The notes: a model not told the origin generated them from the letters alone. A stretch of DNA of 64,000 nucleotides from Microvirga calopogonii (GCF_003347665.1 NZ_QDGA01000004.1:124001-188000), one strand, 5' to 3'; shown: positions 1 to 8,884, numbered from the stretch's first letter. A program made the numbers and translations.

Positions 1-2288
1 ACGGGGCCGAACTTCTGCGCGAAGCCCGTGAAGTCGAGCACCGACACGCCGTGTCCTTCGAGATGCGCCGCCATGCTGATGAGCGCCCCGATGGTGACGA
101 CGCCGGTTCCGCCGACGCCGGTCACAAGAAGATCGAAAGGCTTTGAAAGCTCCGGGAGGTCAGGGAACGGCAGTGTCGCGGCGCGCGCGGCTGCGTCGAA
201 TCCACTTGTGGTTTTCGCCCGGCGCGTGGCGCCTTCCACGGTCACGAAGCTGGGGCAGAATCCCTCCAGGCAGGAAAAGTCCTTGTTGCAGGTGGAGAGG
301 TTGATCTTGCGCTTGCGTCCGAACGGCGTCTCCTTCGGCTCCACGCTCAGGCAGTTCGACGCGACAGAGCAGTCGCCGCAGCCTTCGCAGACGAGGTCGT
401 TGATATAGGCGAAGCGCTTCGGGTCTTCCATCTGCCCGCGCTTGCGGCGGCGGCGCTTTTCCGTCGCGCAGGTCTGCTCGTAGATCAGCACCGTGACGCC
501 GGAGATTTCGCGCAGTTCCTTCTGCACCGCATCGAGATCCTCGCGCGGATGGATCGTCACACCCCTCGGCAGATCGGTGGAACTGAACTTCTCCGGATGG
601 TCGGACACGAGCGCGATGCGCGACACGCCTTCCGCGCGCACGCTGTGCGCGATGGCGTGGACGCTCACGGGTCCGTCGACCGGCTGGCCGCCCGTCATGG
701 CGACAGCGTCGTTGAACAGGATCTTGTAGGTGATGTTGGCGCCTGCCGCGATGGCCTGCCTGATCGCCATGGAGCCGGAATGGTAATAGGTGCCTTCGCC
801 GAGATTCTGGAAGATGTGGCCCTGGCCCGTGAACTTCGATGACGCCGCCCAGTTGACGCCCTCGCCGCCCATCTGGATCAGCGACGAAGTCTCCCGGTCC
901 ATCCAGCTCGCCATGAAGTGGCAGCCGATGCCCGCGAGGGCTTTCGAGCCTTCCGGCACCTTGGTCGAGGTGTTGTGCGGGCAGCCGGAGCAGAAGTAAG
1001 GCGTGCGCGTCGCGCCTGGAACGGCGATCACGCGCTCCGGTTCGGGCGTCAGCGCGGCGGCGCGCTGCGTGAGAGAAAGATCGGGGAAGATCGGATCGAG
1101 ACGCCTTGCGAGAACGCCCGCGAGGAAGCGCGGCGAGAGTTCGCCCGTCCAGGGAATGAGCCGCTCGCCGGTCTCATCATGCTTGCCGACCATCCGTTCG
1201 GGCTTCGAGCCGGGATAATCGTAGAAGTATTCCTTGAACTGGCTTTCAATGATGCCGCGCTTTTCCTCGATCACGAGGATCTCGCGCTTGCCTTTCACGA
1301 ATTCCATGGCGTCGTGCAGGGCAAGCGGCCACACCATGCCGACCTTGTAGATGTCGATGCCATGCGCGCGGCAGGCGGCCTCGTCGAGACCGATGAGGCG
1401 CAAGGCCTCCATCAGGTCGAGATGCGCCTTGCCGGCGGTGACGATGCCATAGCTGGCGTTCGGGATGTCGTAGATGCGCCGGTCGATGGGGTTGGCCTTC
1501 GCGAAGGCATAGACCGCGTGCTTCTTCGCCTCCATGCGCTCCTCGATCTGCGGTCCCGGCAGGTCCGGCCAGCGGTAATGCAGACCACCGGGCGGCGGCG
1601 TGAAATCAGGCTCGAGGAATTGGCGCGGCGGATGCAGCTCCACGGAGACGCCGGATTCGACGATCTCCGACACGGCCTTGAAGCCGACCCACATGCCGGA
1701 GAAGCGGCTGAGCGCATAACCGTATTCGCCGAATTCGAGATATTCGCTGACGCTTGCCGGATGGAGCGTCGGCATGAACCAGCTCATGAAGGCGACATCC
1801 GATTGATGCGGCATCGAGGAGGACACGCAGCCGTGGTCGTCGCCGGCGATTACCAGCACGCCGCCATGGGGCGACGAGCCGTAGGCGTTGCCGTGCTTCA
1901 ATGCATCGCCCGAGCGGTCGACGCCCGGGCCCTTGCCGTACCAGAGGCCGAACACGCCCTGCACCTGCCGGTCGGGATTGGTCTCGACCTGCTGCGAGCC
2001 GAGGACGGCCGTCGCGGCGAGGTCCTCGTTGACGGCGGGCAGGAACTCGATCCGGTGGGCCTTCAGCTGCTCCTTCACGCGCCAGAGTTCGAGATCGACG
2101 CCACCGAGCGGCGATCCGCGATAGCCGGATACGAAGCCGGCGGTGTCGAGCCCCGCCGCCTTGTCGCGCTTGGCCTGGTCGAGCACGATGCGGACGATGG
2201 CCTGGGTGCCCGTGAGGAAAACCCGGCCGGTCTCGCGGGCATAGCGGTCGGCGAGCTGATAGGAATCGAGTGACGGAACGCTTTTCAT
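1..2288 (-). CDS. Indolepyruvate:ferredoxin oxidoreductase, fused subunits (3' end outside window)
   Basis: Converts aryl-pyruvates (indolepyruvate, phenylpyruvate) oxidatively to the aryl-acetyl-CoA, passing electrons to ferredoxin. About 762 codons are visible from the ATG at 2288, and the gene runs off the left edge; fused members of this family are usually near 1150 residues. Seen: MKSVPSLDSYQLADRYARET start, GYRGSPLGGVD and GDDHGCVSSSMPHQSD (pyrimidine/PFOR part), YFCSGCPHNTSTKVPEGS and GIGCHFMASWMDRE (thiamine-diphosphate part), a ferredoxin-like CEGCGDCSVASNC cluster with a following CNKDFSCLEGFC, then GVGGTGVVTIG opening the gamma-like domain. It diverges from an Lrp/AsnC gene and lies beside the phenylacetate cluster, which suggests phenylalanine or tryptophan catabolism. 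Confidence 0.93.
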   Translation of the reverse strand, partial: MKSVPSLDSYQLADRYARETGRVFLTGTQAIVRIVLDQAKRDKAAGLDTAGFVSGYRGSPLGGVDLELWRVKEQLKAHRIEFLPAVNEDLAATAVLGSQQVETNPDRQVQGVFGLWYGKGPGVDRSGDALKHGNAYGSSPHGGVLVIAGDDHGCVSSSMPHQSDVAFMSWFMPTLHPASVSEYLEFGEYGYALSRFSGMWVGFKAVSEIVESGVSVELHPPRQFLEPDFTPPPGGLHYRWPDLPGPQIEERMEAKKHAVYAFAKANPIDRRIYDIPNASYGIVTAGKAHLDLMEALRLIGLDEAACRAHGIDIYKVGMVWPLALHDAMEFVKGKREILVIEEKRGIIESQFKEYFYDYPGSKPERMVGKHDETGERLIPWTGELSPRFLAGVLARRLDPIFPDLSLTQRAAALTPEPERVIAVPGATRTPYFCSGCPHNTSTKVPEGSKALAGIGCHFMASWMDRETSSLIQMGGEGVNWAASSKFTGQGHIFQNLGEGTYYHSGSMAIRQAIAAGANITYKILFNDAVAMTGGQPVDGPVSVHAIAHSVRAEGVSRIALVSDHPEKFSSTDLPRGVTIHPREDLDAVQKELREISGVTVLIYEQTCATEKRRRRKRGQMEDPKRFAYINDLVCEGCGDCSVASNCLSVEPKETPFGRKRKINLSTCNKDFSCLEGFCPSFVTVEGATRRAKTTSGFDAAARAATLPFPDLPELSKPFDLLVTGVGGTGVVTIGALISMAAHLEGHGVSVLDFTGFAQKFGP

Positions 2289-2346
2289 CAGCTTCCTCCC
2301 GGAGCAGGGCGCTTTTCGTTGATCTCCAGAATAATCCCGAACGGCT

Positions 2347-2399
2347 GGTAGATGTTTCCTATTCCTTCCCTCTGCGCCTCATGTTGCGGTAGATGTTGC
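2347..2399. promoter_or_regulatory. Direct repeat pair in the IOR/Lrp divergent region
   Basis: GGTAGATGTT occurs at 2347-2356 and again at 2388-2397, a 41-bp offset (about four helical turns), with a related CATGTTGCGG at 2380-2389. The region lies between the divergent starts at 2288 and 2447. Lrp/AsnC proteins commonly bind phased repeats on one DNA face, so this is a candidate operator for the adjacent regulator. The assignment is inference. Confidence 0.4.
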
Positions 2400-2446
2400 G
2401 AGTACAAGCGCTATAAATGGCAGAACCTACCAGGGAGGGCGCCGCC

Positions 2447-2902
2447 ATGTTGGACAGGCAGGACGAGCATATTCTGGCGCAGCTCCAGAAGGAGGGGCGC
2501 ACGACGAACCAGCAGCTCGCCGAGGATGTGGGCATGTCCACATCAGCCTGCTGGCGGCGCGTGCGCTCGCTCGAAGAAACGGGCGTGATCGTGGGCTATT
2601 CGGCCCTGGTCGATCGGGAGAAGGCGGGGTTCGCCACCTCGGCGATCCTGCATGTGTCGCTCGAACGGCACGATGCGAAATTCGTCGACGAGTTCGTGTC
2701 CCGCGTGACGGCGCGAGCCGAAGTGATGGAGTGCTTCGCGACCACGGGGGACGCCGATTATCATCTGCGCGTCGTCGTACGCGACATGAAGGCCTACAAC
2801 GCGTTTCTCGACGAGTTCATGTTCCGCCTGCCCGGCATCCGCTACGTGCGCACCAACGTGATCCTCAAGGAGATCAAGACGAGCGTGGCGCTGCCGTTTT
2901 GA
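2447..2902 (+). CDS. Lrp/AsnC family transcriptional regulator
   Basis: A 151-residue DNA-binding regulator of amino-acid metabolism. The N-terminal winged helix-turn-helix (roughly residues 1-50) contains TNQQLAEDVGMSTSACWRRV. The C-terminal RAM/effector domain (about 65-145) contains MECFATTGDADYHLRVVV. The ATG at 2447 is preferred over the one at 2417 because GGGAGGG sits at 2433-2439, a proper distance upstream, and the family normally begins MLDRQDEHIL-like. It diverges from the indolepyruvate oxidoreductase gene and is probably its local, amino-acid-responsive regulator. The effector (phenylalanine, tryptophan or their pyruvates) cannot be read from sequence. Confidence 0.93.
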   Translation: MLDRQDEHILAQLQKEGRTTNQQLAEDVGMSTSACWRRVRSLEETGVIVGYSALVDREKAGFATSAILHVSLERHDAKFVDEFVSRVTARAEVMECFATTGDADYHLRVVVRDMKAYNAFLDEFMFRLPGIRYVRTNVILKEIKTSVALPF

Positions 2903-2936
2903 GCGGGAGTTTCAGGAGGGTTTTCGACGCACACCA

Positions 2937-3031
2937 CGTCATCACCGGCCTTGTGCCGGTGATCTCAATAGATTAGGGCGCACCGCTTCACACAATCGGG
3001 ATGGCCGGCACGAGGCCGGCCATGACGGGAA
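2937..3031. repeat. Dispersed bipartite palindromic repeat, copy A
   Basis: Two hairpins in tandem. The first is ATCACCGGC-cttgt-GCCGGTGAT. The second, about 45 bp later, is ATGGCCGGC-acga-GGCCGGCCAT. GTCAT opens the element and ATGAC closes it, so the whole unit is also an inverted repeat. Related copies are at 13549-13642 and, decayed, at 35637-35715. It lies in the intergenic space downstream of the lrp-like gene, as expected of REP-type elements. Confidence 0.75.
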
Positions 3032-3055
3032 GGTCGAACGCAACTTGCGAGGTGT

Positions 3056-3194
3056 AGCGCTGGTTCACCTCTCCCTGAGGGAGAGGTCGACGCGCGCCGG
3101 CGCGGCGGGTGAGGGGTTACAGGTCTATCCGGAGAGCGCTCTCCCCCTCACCCTCGCTGCGCTCGACCTCTCCCCGCCGGGGAGAGGTGAAGGC
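3056..3194. repeat. CTCTCCC-rich palindromic intergenic repeat
   Basis: TTCACCTCTCCC near the left end is mirrored by GGGGAGAGGTGAA near 3177-3190. A small internal hairpin CTCTCCCtgaGGGAGAG and a second CCTCTCCCCGccggGGAGAGG flank the arms. There is no plausible reading frame. This is the style of element scattered through many rhizobial genomes. It sits immediately after the stop of the minus-strand hotdog gene and may help terminate transcription there. Confidence 0.6.
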
Positions 3195-3195
3195 G

Positions 3196-3621
3196 CTAAG
3201 CCTTTGCGGTCTCACCCAGCAACGCATAAGCGAGCTGCGCCATCGCGACAGGCCGCGCGTCCCCATCGGTGGTGAGCGTCACGCTGCCGAACGCCATGGT
3301 GCGTCCAAGCCGTACGACTTTCGCCTCCGCGAGCACATCGGCATTCGCCGCGGGACGCAGGAAGTGCATGGTCTGGTCGACCGTGGTCATCGGCCGGTAG
3401 GCGCCGCCGGCGGACGACACGGCGAACACCATTGCGGTGTCGGCAAGGCTCATGAGGGCCTGTCCGCAGATCACCCCGTTGTCGCGGCAGAGCTTTTCGG
3501 AGAACCGCATGCGTAAGATTGCGCCTTCCTTATCGAGGCTCTCGATGGAGAGGTCGAGCGCCTGCACCCATGGCGCGAAGACGCTTTCGAGCATCGCCTC
3601 GGCGGTCGCCCGGTCGAACAT
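3196..3621 (-). CDS. PaaI-like hotdog thioesterase
   Basis: A 141-residue single hotdog-fold protein, last gene of the minus-strand operon paaZ-fused dehydrogenase-this gene; 35 bp separate it from the dehydrogenase stop. The central helix reads NGVICGQALMSLADTAMVFA. The general acid/base Asp of 4HBT thioesterases is kept, but the usual HGG before it is CGQ, so the substrate or mechanism may differ from classical PaaI. A likely role is release of CoA from stalled ring-cleavage intermediates. A separate, more canonical PaaI is at 15703-16164. Confidence 0.8.
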   Translation of the reverse strand: MFDRATAEAMLESVFAPWVQALDLSIESLDKEGAILRMRFSEKLCRDNGVICGQALMSLADTAMVFAVSSAGGAYRPMTTVDQTMHFLRPAANADVLAEAKVVRLGRTMAFGSVTLTTDGDARPVAMAQLAYALLGETAKA

Positions 3622-3656
3622 GAAGGATCCCCCAGCTGTTGTTTTCGCGCTTCCGG

Positions 3657-5744
3657 TTACGGATAGAATTTCGCTCCCGACGCGGCGCGGTTGATGAGAC
3701 TGTCGGCCGGTTCCCAGCCCGGCCCGTCCTGTGCGGCACGCTCCTGCACCTGCGCGAGGATCGATTGCAATCCCACACGATCGGCTTCGAACAGCGGACC
3801 GCCGCGCCAGGCCGGATAGCCGTAGCCGTGCATCATCACCACATCGACATCGAGCGGCCGCTCGACGATGCGCTCGTCGAGGATCTTGCAGGCTTCGTTG
3901 ACGATGGCGGCACGGATGCGCGACTGGATCTCGTCCGCCGAAATCGCGCGCCGCGTCAGTCCGCGCCGCTGCGAGGATTCCTCGACGAGCGCCGTCACGA
4001 CCGGATCGACCTCGCGCTTGCCGCCTTCATAACGATACCAGCCCGCGCCGGTCTTGCGCCCGAAGCGGCCTGCCTCGCAGAGACGGTCGGCGATGTCCAC
4101 ATAGCGCTCGCGCGGATCGCGGGTGGGCGCCAGGCGCTTGCGGCGCGCCCAGTTGATATCGAGCCCGGCGAGATCCGACACGGCGAAGGGACCCATCGGG
4201 AAGCCGAACGCTTCGAGAGCCGCATCGACCTCGTGCGGCAGCGCGCCTTCCTCGAGCAGGTACTCCGCCTGCTGGCGATAGCGGGATAGAATGCGGTTGC
4301 CCACGAAGCCGTCGCAGACCCGGCACACGACCGGGATCTTGCGCAGGCGCTTGGCGAGGGCGAGCCCCGTGGCGACGACATCGGCGGCCGTCGCGTCGGT
4401 CCGCACGATTTCGAGCAGCCTCATCACATGGGCCGGGCTGAAGAAATGCAGGCCCACCACGTCGGCCGGCCGCGATGTGGCATCGGCTATCAGCGAGATA
4501 TCAAGGTAACTGGTATTCGTTGCCAGGATTGTTCCAGGCGGCAGGACAGCGTCGAGATCGCGGAAAAGCGCGCGTTTGACCTCGAGATCCTCGAACACCG
4601 CCTCGATCACGAGATCCCGATCCGACAGGGAGCTCGTACCAATTGCATACCCAATGGCCCGCAGGCGCTCGTCCCTTGCGGCCGCCGTGATCCGGCCGCT
4701 CGCAACCTGCTTGTCGTAAACGTCCGCAACCCGTGCCTGTCCGGCCGTGAGAGCCTGTTCGCTCGTCTCGACGATCCTGACGTCGAAACCCGCATCCGCA
4801 AACGCGATGGCGATCCCGGAGCCCATCGTTCCGGCTCCGACGATCCCGACCTTCTGGACGCGGCGAGGCTCGACCGAATCGAGCCCCGGCAGGCGCATGA
4901 CCTCCCGCTCGGCAAAGAAGGCATGCCGCAAAGCCGCCGATTGCTCGGAGCAGCGCAGGTCCAGGAAGGTCTCGCGCTCGCGCGCCATGCCGTCCTGAAG
5001 CGGCAGGCCCGCGGCCAGCAGCACGAGCTCCGCGGCCTTGCCCGGGGCCTCCGCGCCCCTGGCTTTCTTACGAATTTCCGCGGCTTTGGCCGATGCCGTT
5101 TCAGCATCCATCGCCACCACACTCCGCTCGCCCGTGCGGCGGAGCGGCTGACCGATCAGCTCCCGCGCAAGCTCCGTCGCATCCTGGCGCAGATCGCCCG
5201 AGGAGATCCGGTCGACGAGGCCGAGACGCAGGGCTTCCTGCGCTTTGACGGGACGTCCGCTGGTCACGAGGTCGAGGGCCGCCTCCAACCCGATGAGCCG
5301 AGGCAGGCGCTGCGTGCCGCCGGCACCGGGCACCAGCCCGAGCTTGACCTCTGGCAGGCCCAGGCTTGCGCCCGGCTCGGCCACACGGGCATGGCAGGCC
5401 AGCGCAATCTCACAGCCGCCCCCGAGGGCGGTGCCCTGGATGGCTGCGACGACGGGCTTGGAGCAGGCCTCGATGGCGTTGATCACGTCGGGTAGGTGCG
5501 GCTCGCGCGGCGTCTGGCCGAACTCGCGGATATCGGCCCCGGCAACGAAGGTTTTTCCCGCGCAGGCGATGACCACGGCCTCGATTTGCGGATTGCGGCC
5601 GACCTCCTGGATCGCCGCAAGCAATCCCGCCCGGACAGCCTGCGACGTGGCATTGACCGGAGGGTTGTCGATTTCGATCAGGGCGACCGGGCTCGTGGAG
5701 ACCAATCGAACCGGATCGACACCCTCGGGCGAGGTCGCTGTCAT
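3657..5744 (-). CDS. Fused enoyl-CoA hydratase / 3-hydroxyacyl-CoA dehydrogenase (FadJ-like)
   Basis: A 695-residue bifunctional beta-oxidation enzyme. The N-terminal crotonase domain (about 1-190) shows GTALGGGCEIALAC and LPEVKLGLVPGAGGTQRL, with both catalytic glutamates. The NAD-binding domain (about 295-480) begins VGIVGAGTMGSGIAIAF and carries LHFFSPAHVMRLLE. Two C-terminal dehydrogenase domains follow (GFVGNRILSRY; MMHGYGYPAWRGGP). In its paa context it would hydrate and oxidise the dehydroadipyl-CoA intermediates, a job done by separate PaaF and PaaH in E. coli. Its ATG overlaps the paaZ stop by 4 nt, so the two are translationally coupled. Confidence 0.93.
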   Translation of the reverse strand: MTATSPEGVDPVRLVSTSPVALIEIDNPPVNATSQAVRAGLLAAIQEVGRNPQIEAVVIACAGKTFVAGADIREFGQTPREPHLPDVINAIEACSKPVVAAIQGTALGGGCEIALACHARVAEPGASLGLPEVKLGLVPGAGGTQRLPRLIGLEAALDLVTSGRPVKAQEALRLGLVDRISSGDLRQDATELARELIGQPLRRTGERSVVAMDAETASAKAAEIRKKARGAEAPGKAAELVLLAAGLPLQDGMARERETFLDLRCSEQSAALRHAFFAEREVMRLPGLDSVEPRRVQKVGIVGAGTMGSGIAIAFADAGFDVRIVETSEQALTAGQARVADVYDKQVASGRITAAARDERLRAIGYAIGTSSLSDRDLVIEAVFEDLEVKRALFRDLDAVLPPGTILATNTSYLDISLIADATSRPADVVGLHFFSPAHVMRLLEIVRTDATAADVVATGLALAKRLRKIPVVCRVCDGFVGNRILSRYRQQAEYLLEEGALPHEVDAALEAFGFPMGPFAVSDLAGLDINWARRKRLAPTRDPRERYVDIADRLCEAGRFGRKTGAGWYRYEGGKREVDPVVTALVEESSQRRGLTRRAISADEIQSRIRAAIVNEACKILDERIVERPLDVDVVMMHGYGYPAWRGGPLFEADRVGLQSILAQVQERAAQDGPGWEPADSLINRAASGAKFYP

Positions 5745-7768
5745 GGGCGCACCGCGTTCATCGTGAGGAGTTCATAGGTTGCAACCGTCTCGCCCTTGTC
5801 CGTCATGATCTCCACGTCCCAGCGTACCTCGCCGTATTGCTCGTTGCGCGGCGATTTGGATTTTGCCGTCAGCCGGACCTTGATGGTCTCGCCCGGCTGC
5901 ACGGGTTTGACGAACCGTAAGGAGTCGAGACCGTAATTGGCAAGCACCGGTCCGAGATCGGGATCGACGAAAAGACCTGCCGCGAAGGACAGGAGCAGAT
6001 AGCCATGAGCCACGCGGCCGGGGAAGAACGGATGGTTCTTCGTCGCTTCCTCGCTCATATGGGCGTAGAACGTGTCGCCGGTGAATTCCGCGAAATGCTC
6101 GATGTCTTCGAGGGTGATCGTGCGTTCTTTCGAGACGAAGGTCTGTCCGATGGCGAGATCCTCGAAGTAGTAGCGGAACGGATGCCGTCCCTCTTCGATC
6201 GTGGGCGCGCCCTTGATCCAGCTCTGCGTCACGCGCGAGAGCATGGCGGGCGAGCCCTGCAGGGCCGTGCGCTGCATGTAGTGGTGCACGCCGCGCATGC
6301 CGCCGAGTTCCTCGCCGCCGCCGGCGCGTCCCGGTCCGCCATGGACCATGTGGGGCATAGGGGAGCCGTGGCCGGTCTGCTCCTTGGCACAGTCGCGGTC
6401 GATCAGGACGAGACGGCCGTGGAAGGCGCCGACGCCGAAGACGAGATCGGCCGCCGCGGCGGGATCGTAGGTGTAGAGGGAGGCGACAAGGCTGCCGTCG
6501 CCCTTGTTTGCCAGGGTTACGGCCTGATCGAGGCCGTCATAGCCCATCACGGTGCAGACAGGGCCGAAAGCCTCGACGCTGTGCACGTTGGTGGCCCGGA
6601 TCGGGTCAGGACAATGCAGCACGAGCGGAGGAATGAAGGCGCCGCGTTCCCGGTCCGCGCCCTCGACCGTGAAGTTATCGGGATTGCCGACCACGATGTC
6701 CGCTTCCGAGCGCAGCTTCGCCACCTGCGCGAGCACGTCGCGACGCTGCCCGAGGCCGACGACCGGTCCCATGCGAACGCTTTCGAGTTCGGGATTGCCG
6801 ACCTTGATCTTGGAAAGCCGCTCCCCCAGAGCCTCGATCACGGCAGGCACATGAGCGTTGGGAGCAATGGCGCGCCGGATCGCCGTGCATTTCTGACCGG
6901 CCTTGACCGTCATCTCCTTGGCGACCTCCTTGATGAAGAGCTCGAATTCCGGCGTGCCCGGGCCGGCGTCAGGCGCCAGGATCGCCGCGTTAAGCGAGTC
7001 GCGCTCCGCGATGAAACGCACGGATTCGCGCGCGACGACCGGATGTCGCTGCAGCTTCTGGGCCGTATCGGCGGAGCCCGTGAACGAGACCACGTCCTGA
7101 CAGGTCAGGTGATCGAAAAGATCGCCCGTGGAGCCGACGATGCATTGAAGAGCGCCGTCCGGAAGGATGCGGGATTCGGCGATCATGCGCACGAGGGCAT
7201 GCGCCACATAGGACGTGATCGTCGCGGGCTTCGTGACCACCGGCACGCCGGCCAGGATGGCGGGAGCGAGCTTTTCCAGCATGCCCCAGCAGGGGAAGTT
7301 GAAGGCATTGATGTGAACGGCGACACCGTGGAGCGGCGTCATCACGTGCTGGCCGACGAAGCTGCCGCCCTTCGACAGGGCTTCGACATTTCCATCCAGA
7401 AGGAAGGTGGTGTTGGGCAGTTCTCGGCGTCCCTTGGAAGCGTAGACGAAGAGGGTGCCGATGCCGCCGTCCACGTCGATGAAGTTGTCGGTTCGCGTGG
7501 TGCCTGTCTGGAAGGAAAGCGTGTAGAGCTGGTCTTTGCGCTCCGACAGATGAATGGCAAGGCGTTTCAGAAGTTCTGCCCTTTGATGGAAGGTGAGCTT
7601 CCGCAAGGCGGGACCGCCGACCTGACGGGCATAGGCCAGCACCTCGCCCATATCGAGGCCGCCGCTGGCCACCTGAGCAACGACGTTTCCGGTGACGGCA
7701 CTGTGAATGTCGGCCAACTCCTGGCCGGGCGACATCCAACTTCCGCGAACGAAGCTCTCGAGTCTCAT
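5741..7768 (-). CDS. paaZ: Oxepin-CoA hydrolase / 3-oxo-5,6-dehydrosuberyl-CoA semialdehyde dehydrogenase PaaZ
   Basis: Opens the oxepin-CoA ring and oxidises the resulting aldehyde. The N-terminal aldehyde dehydrogenase domain (about residues 1-510) has NAFNFPCWGM, VVSFTGSADTAQ, the general-base Glu in RFIAERDSLNAAIL and the nucleophile in VKAGQKCTAIRRAIAP. The C-terminal R-specific hydratase (MaoC-like) domain has FTGDTFYAHMSEEA, with the Asp and His of the E. coli PaaZ hydratase site, followed by FPGRVAHGYLLLS. The start at 7768 (MRLESFVRGSW) fits the family; an upstream in-frame ATG at 7807 would add 13 residues. A TetR-type palindrome lies 60 bp upstream. Confidence 0.95.
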   Translation of the reverse strand: MRLESFVRGSWMSPGQELADIHSAVTGNVVAQVASGGLDMGEVLAYARQVGGPALRKLTFHQRAELLKRLAIHLSERKDQLYTLSFQTGTTRTDNFIDVDGGIGTLFVYASKGRRELPNTTFLLDGNVEALSKGGSFVGQHVMTPLHGVAVHINAFNFPCWGMLEKLAPAILAGVPVVTKPATITSYVAHALVRMIAESRILPDGALQCIVGSTGDLFDHLTCQDVVSFTGSADTAQKLQRHPVVARESVRFIAERDSLNAAILAPDAGPGTPEFELFIKEVAKEMTVKAGQKCTAIRRAIAPNAHVPAVIEALGERLSKIKVGNPELESVRMGPVVGLGQRRDVLAQVAKLRSEADIVVGNPDNFTVEGADRERGAFIPPLVLHCPDPIRATNVHSVEAFGPVCTVMGYDGLDQAVTLANKGDGSLVASLYTYDPAAAADLVFGVGAFHGRLVLIDRDCAKEQTGHGSPMPHMVHGGPGRAGGGEELGGMRGVHHYMQRTALQGSPAMLSRVTQSWIKGAPTIEEGRHPFRYYFEDLAIGQTFVSKERTITLEDIEHFAEFTGDTFYAHMSEEATKNHPFFPGRVAHGYLLLSFAAGLFVDPDLGPVLANYGLDSLRFVKPVQPGETIKVRLTAKSKSPRNEQYGEVRWDVEIMTDKGETVATYELLTMNAVRP

Positions 7769-7828
7769 TGGGGCACCTTGGAATGTTGTGACAGGCGGCA
7801 TTGGCATCGCCCGGTCTTTGCTGCATTA

Positions 7829-7852
7829 TTGACCGACCGGCCGGTTAGTCAA
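7829..7852. promoter_or_regulatory. TetR (PaaR-type) operator between paaZ and paaX
   Basis: A 24-bp near-palindrome with half-sites TTGACCGACCGG and CCGGTTAGTCAA (10 of 12 positions symmetrical). It lies between the divergent paaZ operon and paaX. A sibling site is at 17013-17034 before paaG. Paired ACCGNCCGGT-type palindromes are known for TetR-family PaaR regulators of phenylacetate genes, and a TetR gene is in this cluster (13700-14335). The binding itself is inferred. Confidence 0.7.
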
Positions 7853-7980
7853 GGAATTTTGAGGAAGGCGGCAGGCCCACAGGATGGCTCGACAGACATG
7901 GCGAAGAATGGGTAGGTGAGGGGAGGATGGACCGAACAGGCAAAGGCCGTCTTGGCCATAGAGGACCGGAGTAGGCTTGC

Positions 7981-8877
7981 ATGGCCGCGTTCGTAGACAC
8001 CCTGCTGGACAAGTTCCACGAGCGGACGCCGATCCGGGCGGGCTCGCTGATCGTCACCGTTTTTGGGGATGCAGTGGTGCCGCGAGGCGGGGTGCTGTCC
8101 CTGACGTCGCTGCACGAGATCATGCGGGCCTTCCGCATCAGCGACACGCTCGTCCGAACGGCCTTGTCCCGCCTCGTCTCCGAGGGATGGTTCGAGCGCT
8201 GGAAGGTCGGGCGCAACAGCTATTACCGCCTGACGCCTCAGGGACAGGAGGCCTTCGCCCGGGCGACCCAGCGGATCTACGCCGACCCACCCCAGGATTG
8301 GCAGGGATCCTTCGATCTCCTCCTGCTCGAGAATGCCCAGGACCGAAGCGCGCTCAAGGGCGAACTCTCGGCGGCAGGCTATGGCGCCCTTGGGCCAGAC
8401 CTCCTGGTGGCGGCTGCGGCATCGACCGGCGGTGCGGGCCCTTTCCTCAGGTTGAGCGCGACCCCGGCCGATCCGGCGACGGCCCGGAGGCTGGTGGAGA
8501 GGGCATGGCCTCTGGCGGAGATCGAAAGTCGCTACAAACGCTTCATCGATACCTATTCGGGCATCCTCGGAGCTCTGGAGAGGGGGGCCGGGTTCACGAA
8601 TCTCGACGCATTGCTGGTTCGCATCCTCCTGATTCACGATTACCGCCGGGCTGTCCTGAAGGACCCGCTGCTGCCCGCGCAGCTCCTTCCCAAGCCTTGG
8701 GCCGGAACGGCGGCCCGCACTCTCTGCGGCACGATCTACAGGACGCTGCTCCCGGCGGCGGAGCGCTGGATCGACACCCATGCCCAGAACGATACGGGTC
8801 CACTGCCTTCGGTCGACCGGGATTTCGCGCGACGTTTCGCGGCGGCGGAGCCGGTTGCCGCATTGAGGATTGGCTGA
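7981..8877 (+). CDS. paaX: Phenylacetate-responsive regulator PaaX
   Basis: A 298-residue repressor of the PaaX family, which senses phenylacetyl-CoA. The N-terminal winged helix (about 35-85) holds IMRAFRISDTLVRTALSRLV and SEGWFERWKVGRNSYYRLT. The central and C-terminal PaaX domains carry RRAVLKDPLLPAQLLPKPWAG, typical of the family. It diverges from the paaZ operon and is followed, 151 bp later on the same strand, by paaABCDE. PaaX and a TetR regulator occurring in one paa island is noteworthy because each usually acts alone in a given lineage. Confidence 0.93.
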   Translation: MAAFVDTLLDKFHERTPIRAGSLIVTVFGDAVVPRGGVLSLTSLHEIMRAFRISDTLVRTALSRLVSEGWFERWKVGRNSYYRLTPQGQEAFARATQRIYADPPQDWQGSFDLLLLENAQDRSALKGELSAAGYGALGPDLLVAAAASTGGAGPFLRLSATPADPATARRLVERAWPLAEIESRYKRFIDTYSGILGALERGAGFTNLDALLVRILLIHDYRRAVLKDPLLPAQLLPKPWAGTAARTLCGTIYRTLLPAAERWIDTHAQNDTGPLPSVDRDFARRFAAAEPVAALRIG

Positions 8878-8884
8878 TCGATAC

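Noticed and set aside
918..2273. Long plus-strand open frame opposite the indolepyruvate oxidoreductase gene
   Set aside because: It is a high-GC shadow with no family motif; the opposite strand encodes a clear 760-codon IOR.
6005..7915. 636-codon plus-strand frame opposite paaZ
   Set aside because: No motif or ribosome site; paaZ on the minus strand has all catalytic residues.
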